Assembly: GCA_029379385.1 (NCBI GenBank)
Contig: CM055617.1
Span: 558,001-622,000 of the forward strand
DNA: 64,000 bases
Source: Quillaja saponaria
Taxonomy: Eukaryota > Streptophyta > Magnoliopsida > Fabales > Quillajaceae
Direction of reading: 5' to 3'
Shown one piece after another: positions 23,894 to 35,309 of this stretch. The notes under the pieces are model-generated. The model did not search any database. It saw only the letters and a list, made by a program, of their open reading frames with translations, and was not told the DNA's origin. Within the stretch, counting starts at the first letter, position 1, and each line of letters starts with the position of its first letter. A program made the translations under genes and the position numbers.

Positions 23894-23938
23894 CATGCAA
23901 TAAACTTGACCCCAAAAATACACCAACACAAACATATA

Positions 23939-24820
23939 ATGGGTGATGGCAGTGTCAACCTTCCTCCTGGGTTTCGTTTTTGTCCTACAGATGAAGAACT
24001 TGTTCTTCATTTTCTCTATTGTAAGGCTTCCCATTTACCATGTCATCCCAATATCATTCCTGATCTCGACCTTCCTCTGCGTGATCCTTGGGAGTTAAAC
24101 GGTAAAGTTTTTTTTTTTTTTTTTTTTTTTTTTCTTTGTATGAGTTACATGACAGGAGTATCTTGAAATCTCAACCTGTGATGACTGATGAGCTTGCAAA
24201 ATTGAATATTGTATTTCCGTTCTTGCTGATTAACTTTATTAACTAGGCTATGTATAATATATGGAACTCTTACAGGTAAGGCGTTGTCAACTGGAAATCA
24301 GTACTACTACTTCGCCAAAGTGAAGGAAAACAGAGTCACAGAAAATGGGTATTGGAAGGAATTAGATATAATTGAACCCATAAATGCTTCTGCTGACAAG
24401 AAAGTGGGAATGAAGAATTATCTTGTTTTCAACATTGGTGAATCTCCAACTGGGGTTGAAACTAGTTGGGTGATGCAAGAATACCATCTTTGCTCATCTG
24501 TCTTTAACAGGGCATCTCATAAAAGTCGAAGAAAACGAAATCTTGTAAGTGATTTCATAGTACTAGTATATATATACCCAGATAATGTATTTTTATTGTG
24601 CAAAAACTTGACCTTTTCTCTTTTATCTGCTGATATATTATTCAAACAGGATTATAATAAATGGGTTTTGTGCCGAGTCTATGAAAGGAATGGCAACTCC
24701 GGAGAAAGTAATACCTTCAGCTGTGGCGATGGGGATGACAGTGGAACCGAGCTGTCATTGCTGGATGAAATTTTGGTGTCACTAGATGATGATTTTGACG
24801 AAATAAGTTTGCCTAATTAG
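23939..24820 (+). CDS. XND1: NAC transcription factor, XND1/NAC104 type
   Basis: Three exons: 23939-24101, 24276-24544 and 24650-24820, giving 200 residues. The NAC domain occupies about residues 8-155: [20 protein letters not shown] (subdomain A), the XND1-style [15 protein letters not shown] (B), [20 protein letters not shown] (C), [20 protein letters not shown] and [10 protein letters not shown] (D), and [12 protein letters not shown] (E). The short acidic tail [20 protein letters not shown] resembles that of XND1 (At5g64530), and the total length fits this unusually short NAC subgroup. In Arabidopsis XND1 restrains secondary-wall formation and programmed death in xylem vessels. Where most NACs have GYWKATG, this has GYWKELD, as expected for the subgroup. 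Intron 1 begins with a long poly-T run (about 24107-24133). The subgroup call is firm; one-to-one orthology is inferred. Confidence 0.88.
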
Positions 24821-25647
24821 TCTGAACAACTGTTCATGTGTTATAGTCCCATATACTCCTTTTTATTGCTTATCTTTACCTAATGTTGATAGACACAGAA
24901 TCCCCAGATGCTAATGCTAGGTAGAATTCATATATACGTGACTTGTAAATTATTAAGTACTGTTATAAAAAATCAAAAATCAAAAATCAGCATGTATCTA
25001 TATGATTTTGGCTTTTTTTTCTTTTTTTTTATAACTCTTATTCGTTACTTGAGATTAGATAATATCAAGATTAGATTATTATGTTTTAAAATATAGTTGT
25101 ATTTGATATTTTTTTTGTAAATGCTTAAATTGAATTTGATATTTAAAGTTAGAGAAAATTATTTTTGTCTCTCAAATTCGTTATTTATAGTAGTGAAATC
25201 TTAAATTTATGGATGAAATAGGACTTAAAATTTTTTGGATTCCAAAATTAGCAACGAACTTCCCCGCTAAAATACAAGGTCAACATATACCAAAAAAATA
25301 AAAATAAAAATAAAATACAAGGCAGCATATTACACGTATTTCTTACTGTGCACACAGTTCTATTATATTATTAGAGTCTAGCCTCAAATTCTCAGTCGCT
25401 GCGAGTGCGGCTTTTGGCAATATCGTAAAGCTTTCAAGTTCTGATTTGGCAATTGTCAACTTCAACGTAAAAGACAATGCATTTCCACGAGAGATGGAGA
25501 CCCATTACGCACTTGGACAAACCAGTTTTCAAAGAAATGCTAACGAATACTTGTCACCAAGGCTCAGTTTCTCTCGTGCTGTCTCACTGCTTTTCACGTC
25601 ATCTTCTCCATTGGAACCAATTGGTTGAGTGTTTTGGTGTTCCTCTC
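24821..25647. other. Intergenic region before BCKDH E1 alpha
   Basis: Contains the NAC 3' UTR and AT-rich DNA. From about 25380 it becomes less AT-rich and is probably the promoter and 5' UTR of the dehydrogenase gene. The dehydrogenase frame is open back to an ATG at 25477, but homology starts at 25648. Confidence 0.5.
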
Positions 25648-28600
25648 ATGGCTGTTTGCATTAGAAAATCAAAAGCTTTTGTTTGCCATCTTAAATCAAA
25701 GATCGTTTTTTTGGATTTGGTCAAACAAAATTCTTGGAGTTCTTCAACAAAGCTTCTTGGAAAGATTCAAATTGGTCTAAATTCCAGATACCCAGATGAT
25801 CATTTTAATGGAAGAGGACCATTTTTGTCTTTTCGCCGCTTGGAATCGACAAAAGCCCGAGAAAGTTTGTATATTGTCACTGATACTGACGAGAATCAGG
25901 TACTCCCTGACCATGAATATTGAATTGCCTTTTCCGGCTTGTATCATGGGCTCATTGTCAAATGGTTGTTCTATAATTTGGATTGAAGGGGTACAGTTTG
26001 AATGCTTGTCATCATGGATGGAATTTTCCTATTTCTACATATATATGGGTCTCTGCATTTGTATATTTTTTGCTCTCTTATTAGCTTTGACGGAGTCTAC
26101 TTATGAAAACAGCTTTTATGCTCAAAATGATGATTTTAGAAAGAAATATTTCATTTGCGAGTATTCATATAGGCTTTTCAAATATCTCAGCATGGATGTC
26201 AAGAAAAAGAAAACAAAAATCAAGAAAGAAGGTGAACATTCCTCTCCTGTGGATAAGTGCATGTATGCAGTCGTGATGAAATAGTAACAAAGGAAACTCA
26301 CAATAGAAGCTTAGTACGTATTTATAGTCCTGGTCATAGCCTCACAAGAGTTTCAAATAGGCATGTAGCTTCATTACTCCAAAAAGGCCAGAATTCCTGT
26401 CACCGAGCAAAACCTAAGCTCTAATTACAATTAAGGTTGCAAGCAGGTAAACCCTCTTTCAGAAAGCTTCCTGTCTTATGGAGCATGTTTCTTGACTTAT
26501 CAGGATTGAGAGTGACACCCATTTGAAGGTAGACTCCCGCCCTGGGTTCCTCTGGTGCCTTGCTTGGGCTTTTGACAATAAGTTTGATCAGGAATCTTGT
26601 TGCTTCTAGTTCTTCTTCAATAGTGTTTTGGGGACTAGAAAGCTGCGGGAAAATAAGACGAATAGAAATCTTAGGGCAAACAAGAGGACTAGAAAGCTAG
26701 GTCTACAAAATCTGTTGTACAATCAAATTGTTCCCAGTGCATTTTTTCGCTTATTTTGGTCAACAACATCAATGCATGTGAAGTTTATATGGGGAGCCAA
26801 ATTATGATTTGTATGTGTGTGTGCCCGCATGTGTGCGAGTAATTTCACTAGGAGGATCTTGATTCATATAACAGGTTTTAGAATTTCCTGGAGGAAAGGT
26901 AAAGTTGACCCCTGAAATGATGTTCATATCTGAATCTCCTCATGAAAGAGCACACTGCTACCATGCCCTTGATGACAACGGGAAGCCAATTATGGGTAGC
27001 TCCTTTGTGCAGGTATTCATATCTTGAGCTACCTCATTTCCTTTTCTTCAATGCAATTTGATATGTCCAAGGATAAATGAAAATGTATTTTCAATTATAT
27101 CAGGTTCGCGAGGATGTTGCTGTGAAAATGTACAGTGACATGGTTACACTTCAGACTATGGACACTATCTTCTATGAAGCTCAAAGACAAGGTAGAATTT
27201 CATTCTATCTAACGACAGTTGGAGAAGAGGCTATCAACATTGCATCCGCTGCAGCACTCACCATTGATGACCTTGTCTTCCCTCAGGTTATTTAAACCCA
27301 TACATGAGCATAAAAGGAAATTCTTACACTCCTTTTACCAATATTTGAACTAGTATGCATTCACACACTCAAGATCTGCATCCTCCTGGTTTACAAATCC
27401 TGTTTGATTATTTGACTTGAGTGAGGTTGGGAAGTTGAGACAAGAAATTTTGATTCCTTGCAGTACAGGGAACCAGGGGTTTTATTATGGCGTGGTTTCA
27501 CCCTCCAAGAATTTGCAAACCAGTGTTTTGGAAATAAAGCTGATTATGGGAAAGGGAGGCAGATGCCTATTCATTATGGGTCTAACAAGCTCAACTACAT
27601 TACTGTAGCATCAACTGTGGCGTAAGTATAAAACCTCACTAGATCTTGCCAATATCGACATTTTCTCAAGTCCTTAATTACACACTGAAAGTTACAACAT
27701 AATATGTGCGTTTTATACTGTTTTCCAGTACACAACTTTCTCATGCAGTTGGTACTGCATATTCCTTGAAGATGGACAAAAAAGATGCTTGTGCAGTCAC
27801 TTATTTTGGTGATGGAGGCTCAAGTGAGGTATATATACATTTTCTGTCCGAATAAGAAATACATTCACCTTAGCTGAGAATACAAATTTTATCAGGCTTG
27901 GTTATTATGTGGATGTATATTTTGTTTGAATTTGGTTCTCACATTATTTTGAAATGACTTTACCAGTCATCTGTGTGGTCATTGGAAATAGACCGAGACA
28001 CGAAAATAGTCAACTTTCTATCTACTCATTATTTTATGAGTGCTTTCTTACTTTTGGCAATGGCTTCATCATTTTGTCATGGTGTCATCATTATTATTTA
28101 AGCAGCAGAGCAGTCCTTCTGAATGCAACTAAAGATACAAAGGAATGGTTTCATTTCTATCAGCAATCCAAGGACCCTCAATCTCAGAGAATTGTTTATA
28201 TTCTAATGTAATAAACTGAATAATGTCAGGGAGATTTCCATGCTGCTTTGAATTTTGCAGCAGTTATGGAGGCCCCAGTTATATTTATTTGTCGGAACAA
28301 TGGATGGGCTATCAGCACCCCTATATCAGACCAGTTTCGAAGTATTCTTTTTACCTTTTCGCTGATACTCTTACTTTGGATAGAACCATCTGATGTCCCT
28401 TGACTCCTGAACACAATTATTTTGGCGTTTGCCATTATTTCACAGGTGATGGTGTTGTTGTGAAAGGACAGGCTTATGGAGTCCGTAGTATCCGTGTAGA
28501 TGGAAATGATGCTCTGGCATTGTATAGTGCGGTTCATACTGCACGTGAAATGGCAGTTACCGAGCACAGACCAATCCTAATTGAGGTAAAGTAAGAACTG

Positions 28601-29716
28601 GTTTGTTTACTTCTTTTTTTTTTCTTTTAAATGGCAGGCAGATTTTTAAAAAAGAAACCAAGAATAGAAGAGAGGCAATGGATGTGGAGTAATATTAATA
28701 CAGTAATGCACATGATGGCAGACTGATTTGTACATTTGAAAATTCATTGTCAGGCTCTAACATATCGAGCTGGACACCACTCAACATCAGATGATTCCAC
28801 CAAGTATCGTCGAGCAGATGAGATCAAATGGTGGAGAGTGGCTCGAGACCCAGTGGCTAGATTTCGAAAATGGATTGAAGGCAATGGTTGGTGGGATGAT
28901 GAGGCTGAGACACATATTAGAGACAGTGCAAGGCAGCAGGTAAAACTCCTGGAGTCAAATAATTTAACCAACTTGTTGAGAAGTTGCAAATAATTTCCTG
29001 TTTTTACTCTTAGCAACATCTTTTTAAAAGCAATATTTAAAGAAGCAGAGTACTAAATTATTTCATTGAAGATTGTCTATATTAATTTTGAAATGTGATT
29101 ATTGTGCATGAACTGAAAAACCTAGCATAAGAATTGTTGTTGTTTTAGGTTACATGGGAGTCTCTTGCAAGCATCTGCATTCTCTCATTTATAAAAGATG
29201 AAGTCAATTATTGCTGAAAAAAGAAATTCTAACTTTACCATTCAGACTGCTCTTTTATACATCCAATGCACTTCAAGCAAAACTTTATTGTGATTACGTC
29301 CATTTTTTTTTTTTCTTGGGATTGTATCAACAATTTAGATATGTGTGAACATCGACGGGAAAAATTCAGTGTCTACAATAAGCTGCAAACTAGTAAAACC
29401 AAGTATCTTTCTTCAAGCTAAGCTGTTACTGATAATATAACAGATATTGGAAGTATATCTTGTTTGAAGATAATTTAGATACACCCTTGAAAATCTTAAT
29501 TGAGTTATTATGCTTCATGGTTTCTGATTGAGTTTTCTCTTGCAACAGATTCTACATGCAATTCAAGTGGCGGAGAAAGTAGAAAAGCCACCGCTTGCAG
29601 ACATTTTTACTGATGTATATGATGTCCTTCCATCCAACCTCCAGGAGCAGGAACAACTTCTGAAAGAGACAATCCGAAAACATCCACAGGATTACCCACC
29701 AAATGTTGCTGTCTAA
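25648..29716 (+). CDS. BCKDHA: Branched-chain 2-oxo acid dehydrogenase E1 alpha subunit, mitochondrial
   Basis: Nine exons: 25648-25899, 26875-27012, 27104-27286, 27464-27621, 27729-27828, 28230-28341, 28446-28585, 28754-28939 and 29549-29716; every junction keeps frame, giving 478 residues. E1 alpha and E1 beta decarboxylate the keto acids of Leu, Ile and Val in the mitochondrial matrix, using thiamine diphosphate. The N-terminus ([19 protein letters not shown]) is basic and Ser-rich, as in a presequence. Family blocks: [60 protein letters not shown], the ThDP motif [20 protein letters not shown] followed by RNNGWAIS, and the regulatory loop [16 protein letters not shown] whose Ser is phosphorylated in animal enzymes. 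The ATG at 25648 was chosen because Arabidopsis relatives (At5g09300, At1g21400) begin there; an in-frame ATG at 25477 is also open. Intron 1 is nearly 1 kb. Confidence 0.93.
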
Positions 29717-30846
29717 TTGTAGTCTTGAAGTTTCCTTAGTGGCTGTTGGTGAGGTGATTGAGTGTGTGTGCACAGACTACCCTGCTGCAAGTTCAAATTG
29801 AATACCAGAAGTGCACTGAACTATGGTACATGGATATGTAATTGCAAGTAATGGAACTTAGGAAAAAATGCATGCACAACTGGATACAAATAATGTGATT
29901 GTGCAGGAAAAAGTGGGGAAGAAGTTACTGGTAATGGCCAATTATAAATTATTGGATAAATTGTAATATATATGTCTCGTTTTTATTCTCATTCCTTTCA
30001 TCTTCGATATAAATAGATAAATTTCAATACAATTCAAAAACCCTAAGGTAGTTACAGGGAATTACTAGTTTATTTTACTACACCAAATTAACATCTAGCA
30101 AGGTCTAGAAAGTTAGAAACTTATCAAGCTATAACAGAATGAACTTTCCTCATAAGCCACCCACTCAAATTGTTCTCATTCCATGATTTTTTTAATTAAA
30201 AAAATATACTCAATTTTTTTTTATATGAACAATGTATCGATAATAGTTGGGATTATTAGACTATGAGGCGACCAAAAAAGATTGAAAATAACGGCTAGAC
30301 GCATGCCTTGTCACCCATTTTTTTGATGCAAGAGTTTGGAGTCAAGCTAAGTTCAAGGAATTCTTGAAAGTGGTTTGAGTTTGTTAAAAATAGAGATCCT
30401 ATAACATAAACCATAGAAAGCATTCTCCCACTTGTGGTGGACAACCACCAAAACTAACCGGACTTCACAGTTTCCCTCCCCTCCCCACATATCTAATTTT
30501 CCACTAAATATATCAAGAAAACAAAAACTTTTTCTTTTTTCTCTGTTTCATCCTTCTTTCTTTGTTTCTTTCTCTGTCCCTTTCTGTTAGTTCAAGAAGC
30601 TAGAGCCAGATCATTTTCTTCCTCCTTTGAACTTTTGCGTGTTAAAAAAAAAAAGGTGTTAATTTGTGAAGCATTCAGTTGTTTACATTTTGTTAATGCG
30701 TAGGCAACAAAACCAAAATCATGCCAGTGTGAGAAAAGACATTGGTGGGTTGGTTGACTATAACAGGAACAGATTGTTGTGGCAGTAAAGGCAGTAAAGG
30801 CAGTGAAGGTTTTCTCATAGTTGTGGTTGTTTGAGGCAAGTAAAAA
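29717..30846. other. Intergenic region between BCKDH E1 alpha and CHX15
   Basis: Contains the dehydrogenase 3' UTR (about 250 bases), AT-rich spacer, then a pyrimidine-rich stretch at 30500-30600 that is probably CHX15 leader. A short tandem repeat (ggcagtaaa/ggcagtgaa, three units) lies at 30782-30810. No gene recognised. Confidence 0.55.
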
Positions 30847-33800
30847 ATGGCTGATGCACAAGCAGCAAATAACAAAACAGAGAATGCAATAGTGTGCTAT
30901 GCACCAACTATGATAACAACAAATGGTATATGGCAGGGAGATAACCCTTTAGATTACTCTCTCCCTCTCTTCATCTTGCAACTAACTTTAGTTGTTGTTA
31001 CCACACGCTTTCTCGTTTTCATCCTCAAACCCTTTCGCCAGCCTCGTGTAATTTCTGAAATAATGGTTAGTTTTCCTTCCAACACAATCTTGATTATGAT
31101 TTCTCATATAGGTGCATTGGTCACAGGTTTTTACATGCACTTCTAAATTCTGTTTTGTTAAAATTTGGCTAACTTAGCATGCAAGTTTTCAAAATTTAAG
31201 AACAATTTTGTTGATCAAAATAAAATTCTACATGTGATACATAAACCAACAAAAAGCTTCACGTAAAGCAATCTGCAGAATCATATAGCACTGAAACAGG
31301 CCAAGAATTTTGGCAATTTATACATGGTTTAGCCTTCCTTGCAGAGAATATGAAATGCTAAGGCATATATGACAGGGTTATTACACATATAGAAGATCAA
31401 ATCTGGTACTTTCTTCTTAGCATTATATTCAATATAGCATAAGCTGATGGTTATATATTTATCAATGCTTACAGGGTGGAGTAATACTGGGTCCATCAGT
31501 GCTTGGGCGGAATAGTACATTTGCTGAAGCAGTATTCCCTCTAAGAAGTGTAATGGTGATTGAGACAATGGCAAATGTGGGTCTCCTCTACTTTCTCTTC
31601 CTTGTTGGAGTGGAGATGGACATAACAGTAATTAAGAAAACTGGTAAAAAGGCCATCGTTGTGGCTACTTCTGGTATGATCTTGCCGTTCATCATTGGTG
31701 CTGCCTTCTCCTTCCTTCTGGAAAGAGATGATAAAAGCATGAGCCGAGGCACTTACATCCTCTTTCTTGGTGTTGCCCTTTCTGTCACTGCATTTCCGGT
31801 ACTTGCCAGGATACTAGCAGAGCTCAAACTCATTAATACAGAGCTAGGCAAGTTAGCCCTATCATCTGCTCTTATTAACGATATGTGCGCTTGGGTTCTT
31901 TTAGCTTTAGCTATTGCCTTGGCTGAGAATAAAACAGCTTCGTTGGCTTCCCTCTGGGTTATATTATCAAGTGTAGCTTTTGTTGCCTTCTGTTTTTTCG
32001 CTGTCCGACCTGCAATTTCAAGGATAATTAGGATAACCCCAGAAGGAGAAACATTCAGCGAGTTCAATATTTGTCTCATATTAGCTGGGGTTATGATCTC
32101 TGGTTTCATTACAGATGCCATTGGAACACATTCTGTTTTCGGAGCTTTTGTATTTGGCTTGGTAATTCCAAATGGACCACTTGGAGCTACTCTCGTGGAA
32201 AAGCTTGAGGACTTCATTTCTGGACTTCTGCTCCCTCTCTTTTTCGCCATTAGTGGGCTAAAGACTAATGTAGCAACCATCAGCAAGGCCTCCACCTGGG
32301 GAATTCTACTTCTTGTAATTGTTCTTGCTTGTGTAGGAAAAGTTGCTGGAACTCTGCTCATTGCACTCTTCTACCAGATGCCAATCCGTGAGGGTGTTGC
32401 TCTTGGTTTGCTGATGAACACCAAAGGCCTTGTTGAAATGATAGTGCTAAACGTTGGAAAGGACCAAAAGGTACTTACTCTACTTCTGCTACCATCAATA
32501 ATCTCTCAAATTATTTCTCTTCCATTAGTCTTCAACTTTAGTAGATGAATCATGATGGCTTTCAGGTCTTGGATGATGAGTCATTTGCAATCATGGTGGT
32601 AGTAACCGTATTAATGACTGCAGCCATTACACCTATTGTAACAACAGTTTACAGACCAGCAAGAAGGTTTATACCTTACAAACGTCGAACAATTGAAAGG
32701 TCAAAACCAGATGCAGAGTTACGAGTTCTAGTGTGTATCCACACCCCTCGTAATGTTCCGACAATAATCAACCTCCTTGAAGCATCCAATCCCACCAGGA
32801 AGTCCCCAATATGCATCTATGTGCTCCACTTAGTTGAACTTACTGGTCGTTCATCTGCTATGTTAATTGTCCATAACACCAGGAGATCAGGGCGGCCAGC
32901 CCTCAACAGGACCCAAGCTCAATCTGACCACATAATCAATGCATTTGAGAACTATGAACAACATGCTGGTTATGTCACTGTCCAGCCCCTGACAGCTATG
33001 TCCCCATACTCCACCATGCATGAAGACATATGCAACTTGGCAGAGGATAAACGTGTAGCCTTCATAATCATCCCGTTCCATAAACAGCAAACAGTTGATG
33101 GCGGTATGGAAGCCACAAACCCAGCATTCAGAATGGTGAATCAAAACGTGCTAGCAAATGCACCTTGTTCAGTTGGAATTCTTGTGGACAGAGGCTTAAG
33201 TGGCGGTAACCGATTGACAGCAAACCAGGTATCTCATCAAGTAGTTGTGTTATTTTTTGGAGGCCCCGATGACAGGGAGGCACTAGCATATGCAGGAAGG
33301 ATGTCAGAGCATCAAGGGATAACGCTTACTGTAATGCGTTTTATGCCAGGTGAGCAAGCAGTGGATCCTGTAAGGCAGCCTAATGGTGATTCTATCAAAC
33401 CTAGATTATTGACAGTGGAAACAGACAGCCAGAGGGAAAGGCAGCTTGATGAAGATTACATAAATTATTTCAGGATGAAAACTGTAAATGATGATTCAAT
33501 TGGTTATGTAGAGAGGGTTGTTAACAATGGGGAGGAGACAGTGGCAGCACTAAGGTCAATGGACAACATCCATGACCTATACATAGTTGGCAGAGGTCAA
33601 GGAATGATATCACCACTCACCGCGGGACTCACTGATTGGAGTGAGTGTCCAGAGCTTGGTGCGATTGGAGATTTGTTGGCATCATCTGATTTTGCAGCAA
33701 CTGTTTCGGTGTTGGTGGTGCAACAATATGTTGGAGTAGGGCCATTGGGAGAGCTTGGAACACCAGATAGCTCAGGGCAACCAAGTGACGAACTTAGCAG

Positions 33801-33864
33801 CATTCAGCAAATGAATCGGTATCCTTCACCACAAAGGGGACAAAACATGTATTATAGCCCTTGA
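30847..33864 (+). CDS. CHX15: Cation/H+ antiporter of the CPA2 family, CHX15 type
   Basis: Three exons: 30847-31065, 31475-32470 and 32566-33864, giving 837 residues. The N-terminal half is a multi-span Na+/H+ exchanger domain (about 40-440): DYSLPLFILQLTLVVVTTRF, GGVILGPSVLGRN, LLYFLFLVGVEMD, GVALSVTAFPVLARILAELK, SALINDMCAW (the ND pair of the ion site), THSVFGAFVFGLVIP and GLLMNTKGLVEMIVLNVGKD. The soluble C-terminal half has two universal-stress-like regions (ELRVLVCIHTPRNVPTIINL; QVVVLFFGGPDDREALAYAG), as in CHX proteins. It matches Arabidopsis CHX15 (At2g13620) almost throughout, including the N-terminal ITTNGIWQGDNPLDYS. CHX members move K+ and affect pH of endomembranes or plasma membrane, and many act in pollen; the role here is inferred. 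Third member of the conserved SLO2-ABCG5-CHX15 group. Confidence 0.92.
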
Positions 33865-35309
33865 CATTATGACTATTGACCAACACATAGTTAGCCTCAA
33901 TAAGAAGAAGTTCTACAAAGAAAACAAACTCAAAAGCTAAAGGGCAAGGGACTGGGACGCCATTCTATGCCCATCACTTGTTTTAAGTTTTAACAAATCA
34001 AGATCTGAGGATAATTTTCAACTTCATGGCAGCAACGTGAAGCATATGACATTCAGAGTTCATCCACAACATTAAACGATTAGACAAGATCAAACATTGT
34101 GAAAAATTGTAAAGCCAGTTCTATCTCTCTCACTAAATTCTTTAGAAGTTTTTCTTCTATTTTTACTTTCTGTTTTTTCTTTTGTAATGAATGTAGTCAT
34201 CTGATTTTGTGCTTCCTTCTGTCTGAAAAGTGAAAAGTGCATGTGTAGGTTGACATAATAAATTTACCTAAACTCTTCTGTTTCTCTTATCTGCCCTGTT
34301 TGGCTGCTTTGAACATTCTTGATCTATGGTCTTAACAAGAATCCAGGTCAGGATAAATAAAACTAGAAAATGTAGTGCATTAAGTGCATTCATGGTAATT
34401 ACTCAAAAGGGAGAAATAACAGATCTTGACCTGGGAGAGAGAGAGAATGCCGAGTCATTGACTCATTAGCTTTTTCAATCTCAAGATTTCATCATGACTT
34501 CGGAAGGCTTTAAAAAATTTAGCATGAAAGAAGTTTCCAACTTCACTGTGTATCAGGAAGTTTAGAAAATATTGTAGTTTTCTAATTAAAAGTCGCCAAA
34601 AGATGGACCAGTTAATCATGAATACCTTATTCTGATTAACAAAACCGCATCAGATACAACATACAGAAGCCTACAACCCTGCTGGTAGACAATTTCATAA
34701 ATGAACAATGGGATCTGAAGAAAACTAATATCTTCTTTCCAATGAGAACCACTTAATATAAAAGCAATATAAGAAGGTATACATCTGATGTCCTAATAGA
34801 AAATGATTAAGGCAGCCTACAACAACATTAAAGGTTGAGACTTTTCCAATTAACATCATGTTCAATTTCCATAACCTACCTCATAGATTTTGCAATTTTC
34901 TTGCAAAAAGTAGAAAGCTCTTCTTTTTCTTCCACAATTGCATCAAGTGAGCTGACCTTCCTGAATTCAGGCTAGATTTGACTTCAAGTATAATTTTCAG
35001 CCCAATCCCAACTTGAACTGAGAAGGTATACAGATTCAACCCTGACATATTTCAAGAAGATAAGCAATCAATTAAAGCTGCCTTGAATTATCCACTTTTG
35101 TTGTTACTACTGGCCAAGCAGAGGAAAGCTCTAACTAGCAATAAAAAATTTCCTGCAACTTCCTGCAAAGTCAATTTGGATATGCAGTTTTCAGTTTTTG
35201 ACAGGTTGAATAGCCCAAGTAGCCAGTAGTGAAACATTGTTCCCGCAAGAATACTGTTAACTAGCAAACAGCCTCCTTTGCAACTCGGTACTTCCATAAC
35301 TGAAAGAAC
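33865..35309. other. Intergenic region between convergent CHX15 and nMAT3
   Basis: CHX15 3' UTR at the left (to perhaps 34260) and probable nMAT3 3' UTR at the right. The short frames here show no domain. No gene recognised. Confidence 0.6.

Noticed and set aside
25477..25647. Upstream in-frame extension of BCKDH E1 alpha
   Set aside because: Homology to Arabidopsis relatives starts at the ATG at 25648, and the extension does not look like a presequence.
25796..26284. 162-codon plus-strand frame overlapping BCKDH exon 1 and intron 1
   Set aside because: It is out of frame with the conserved exon and runs into intron sequence; no domain seen.
31753..32361. Long minus-strand open frame of 202 codons
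   Set aside because: It lies wholly antisense to conserved CHX15 coding sequence and shows no recognisable domain.
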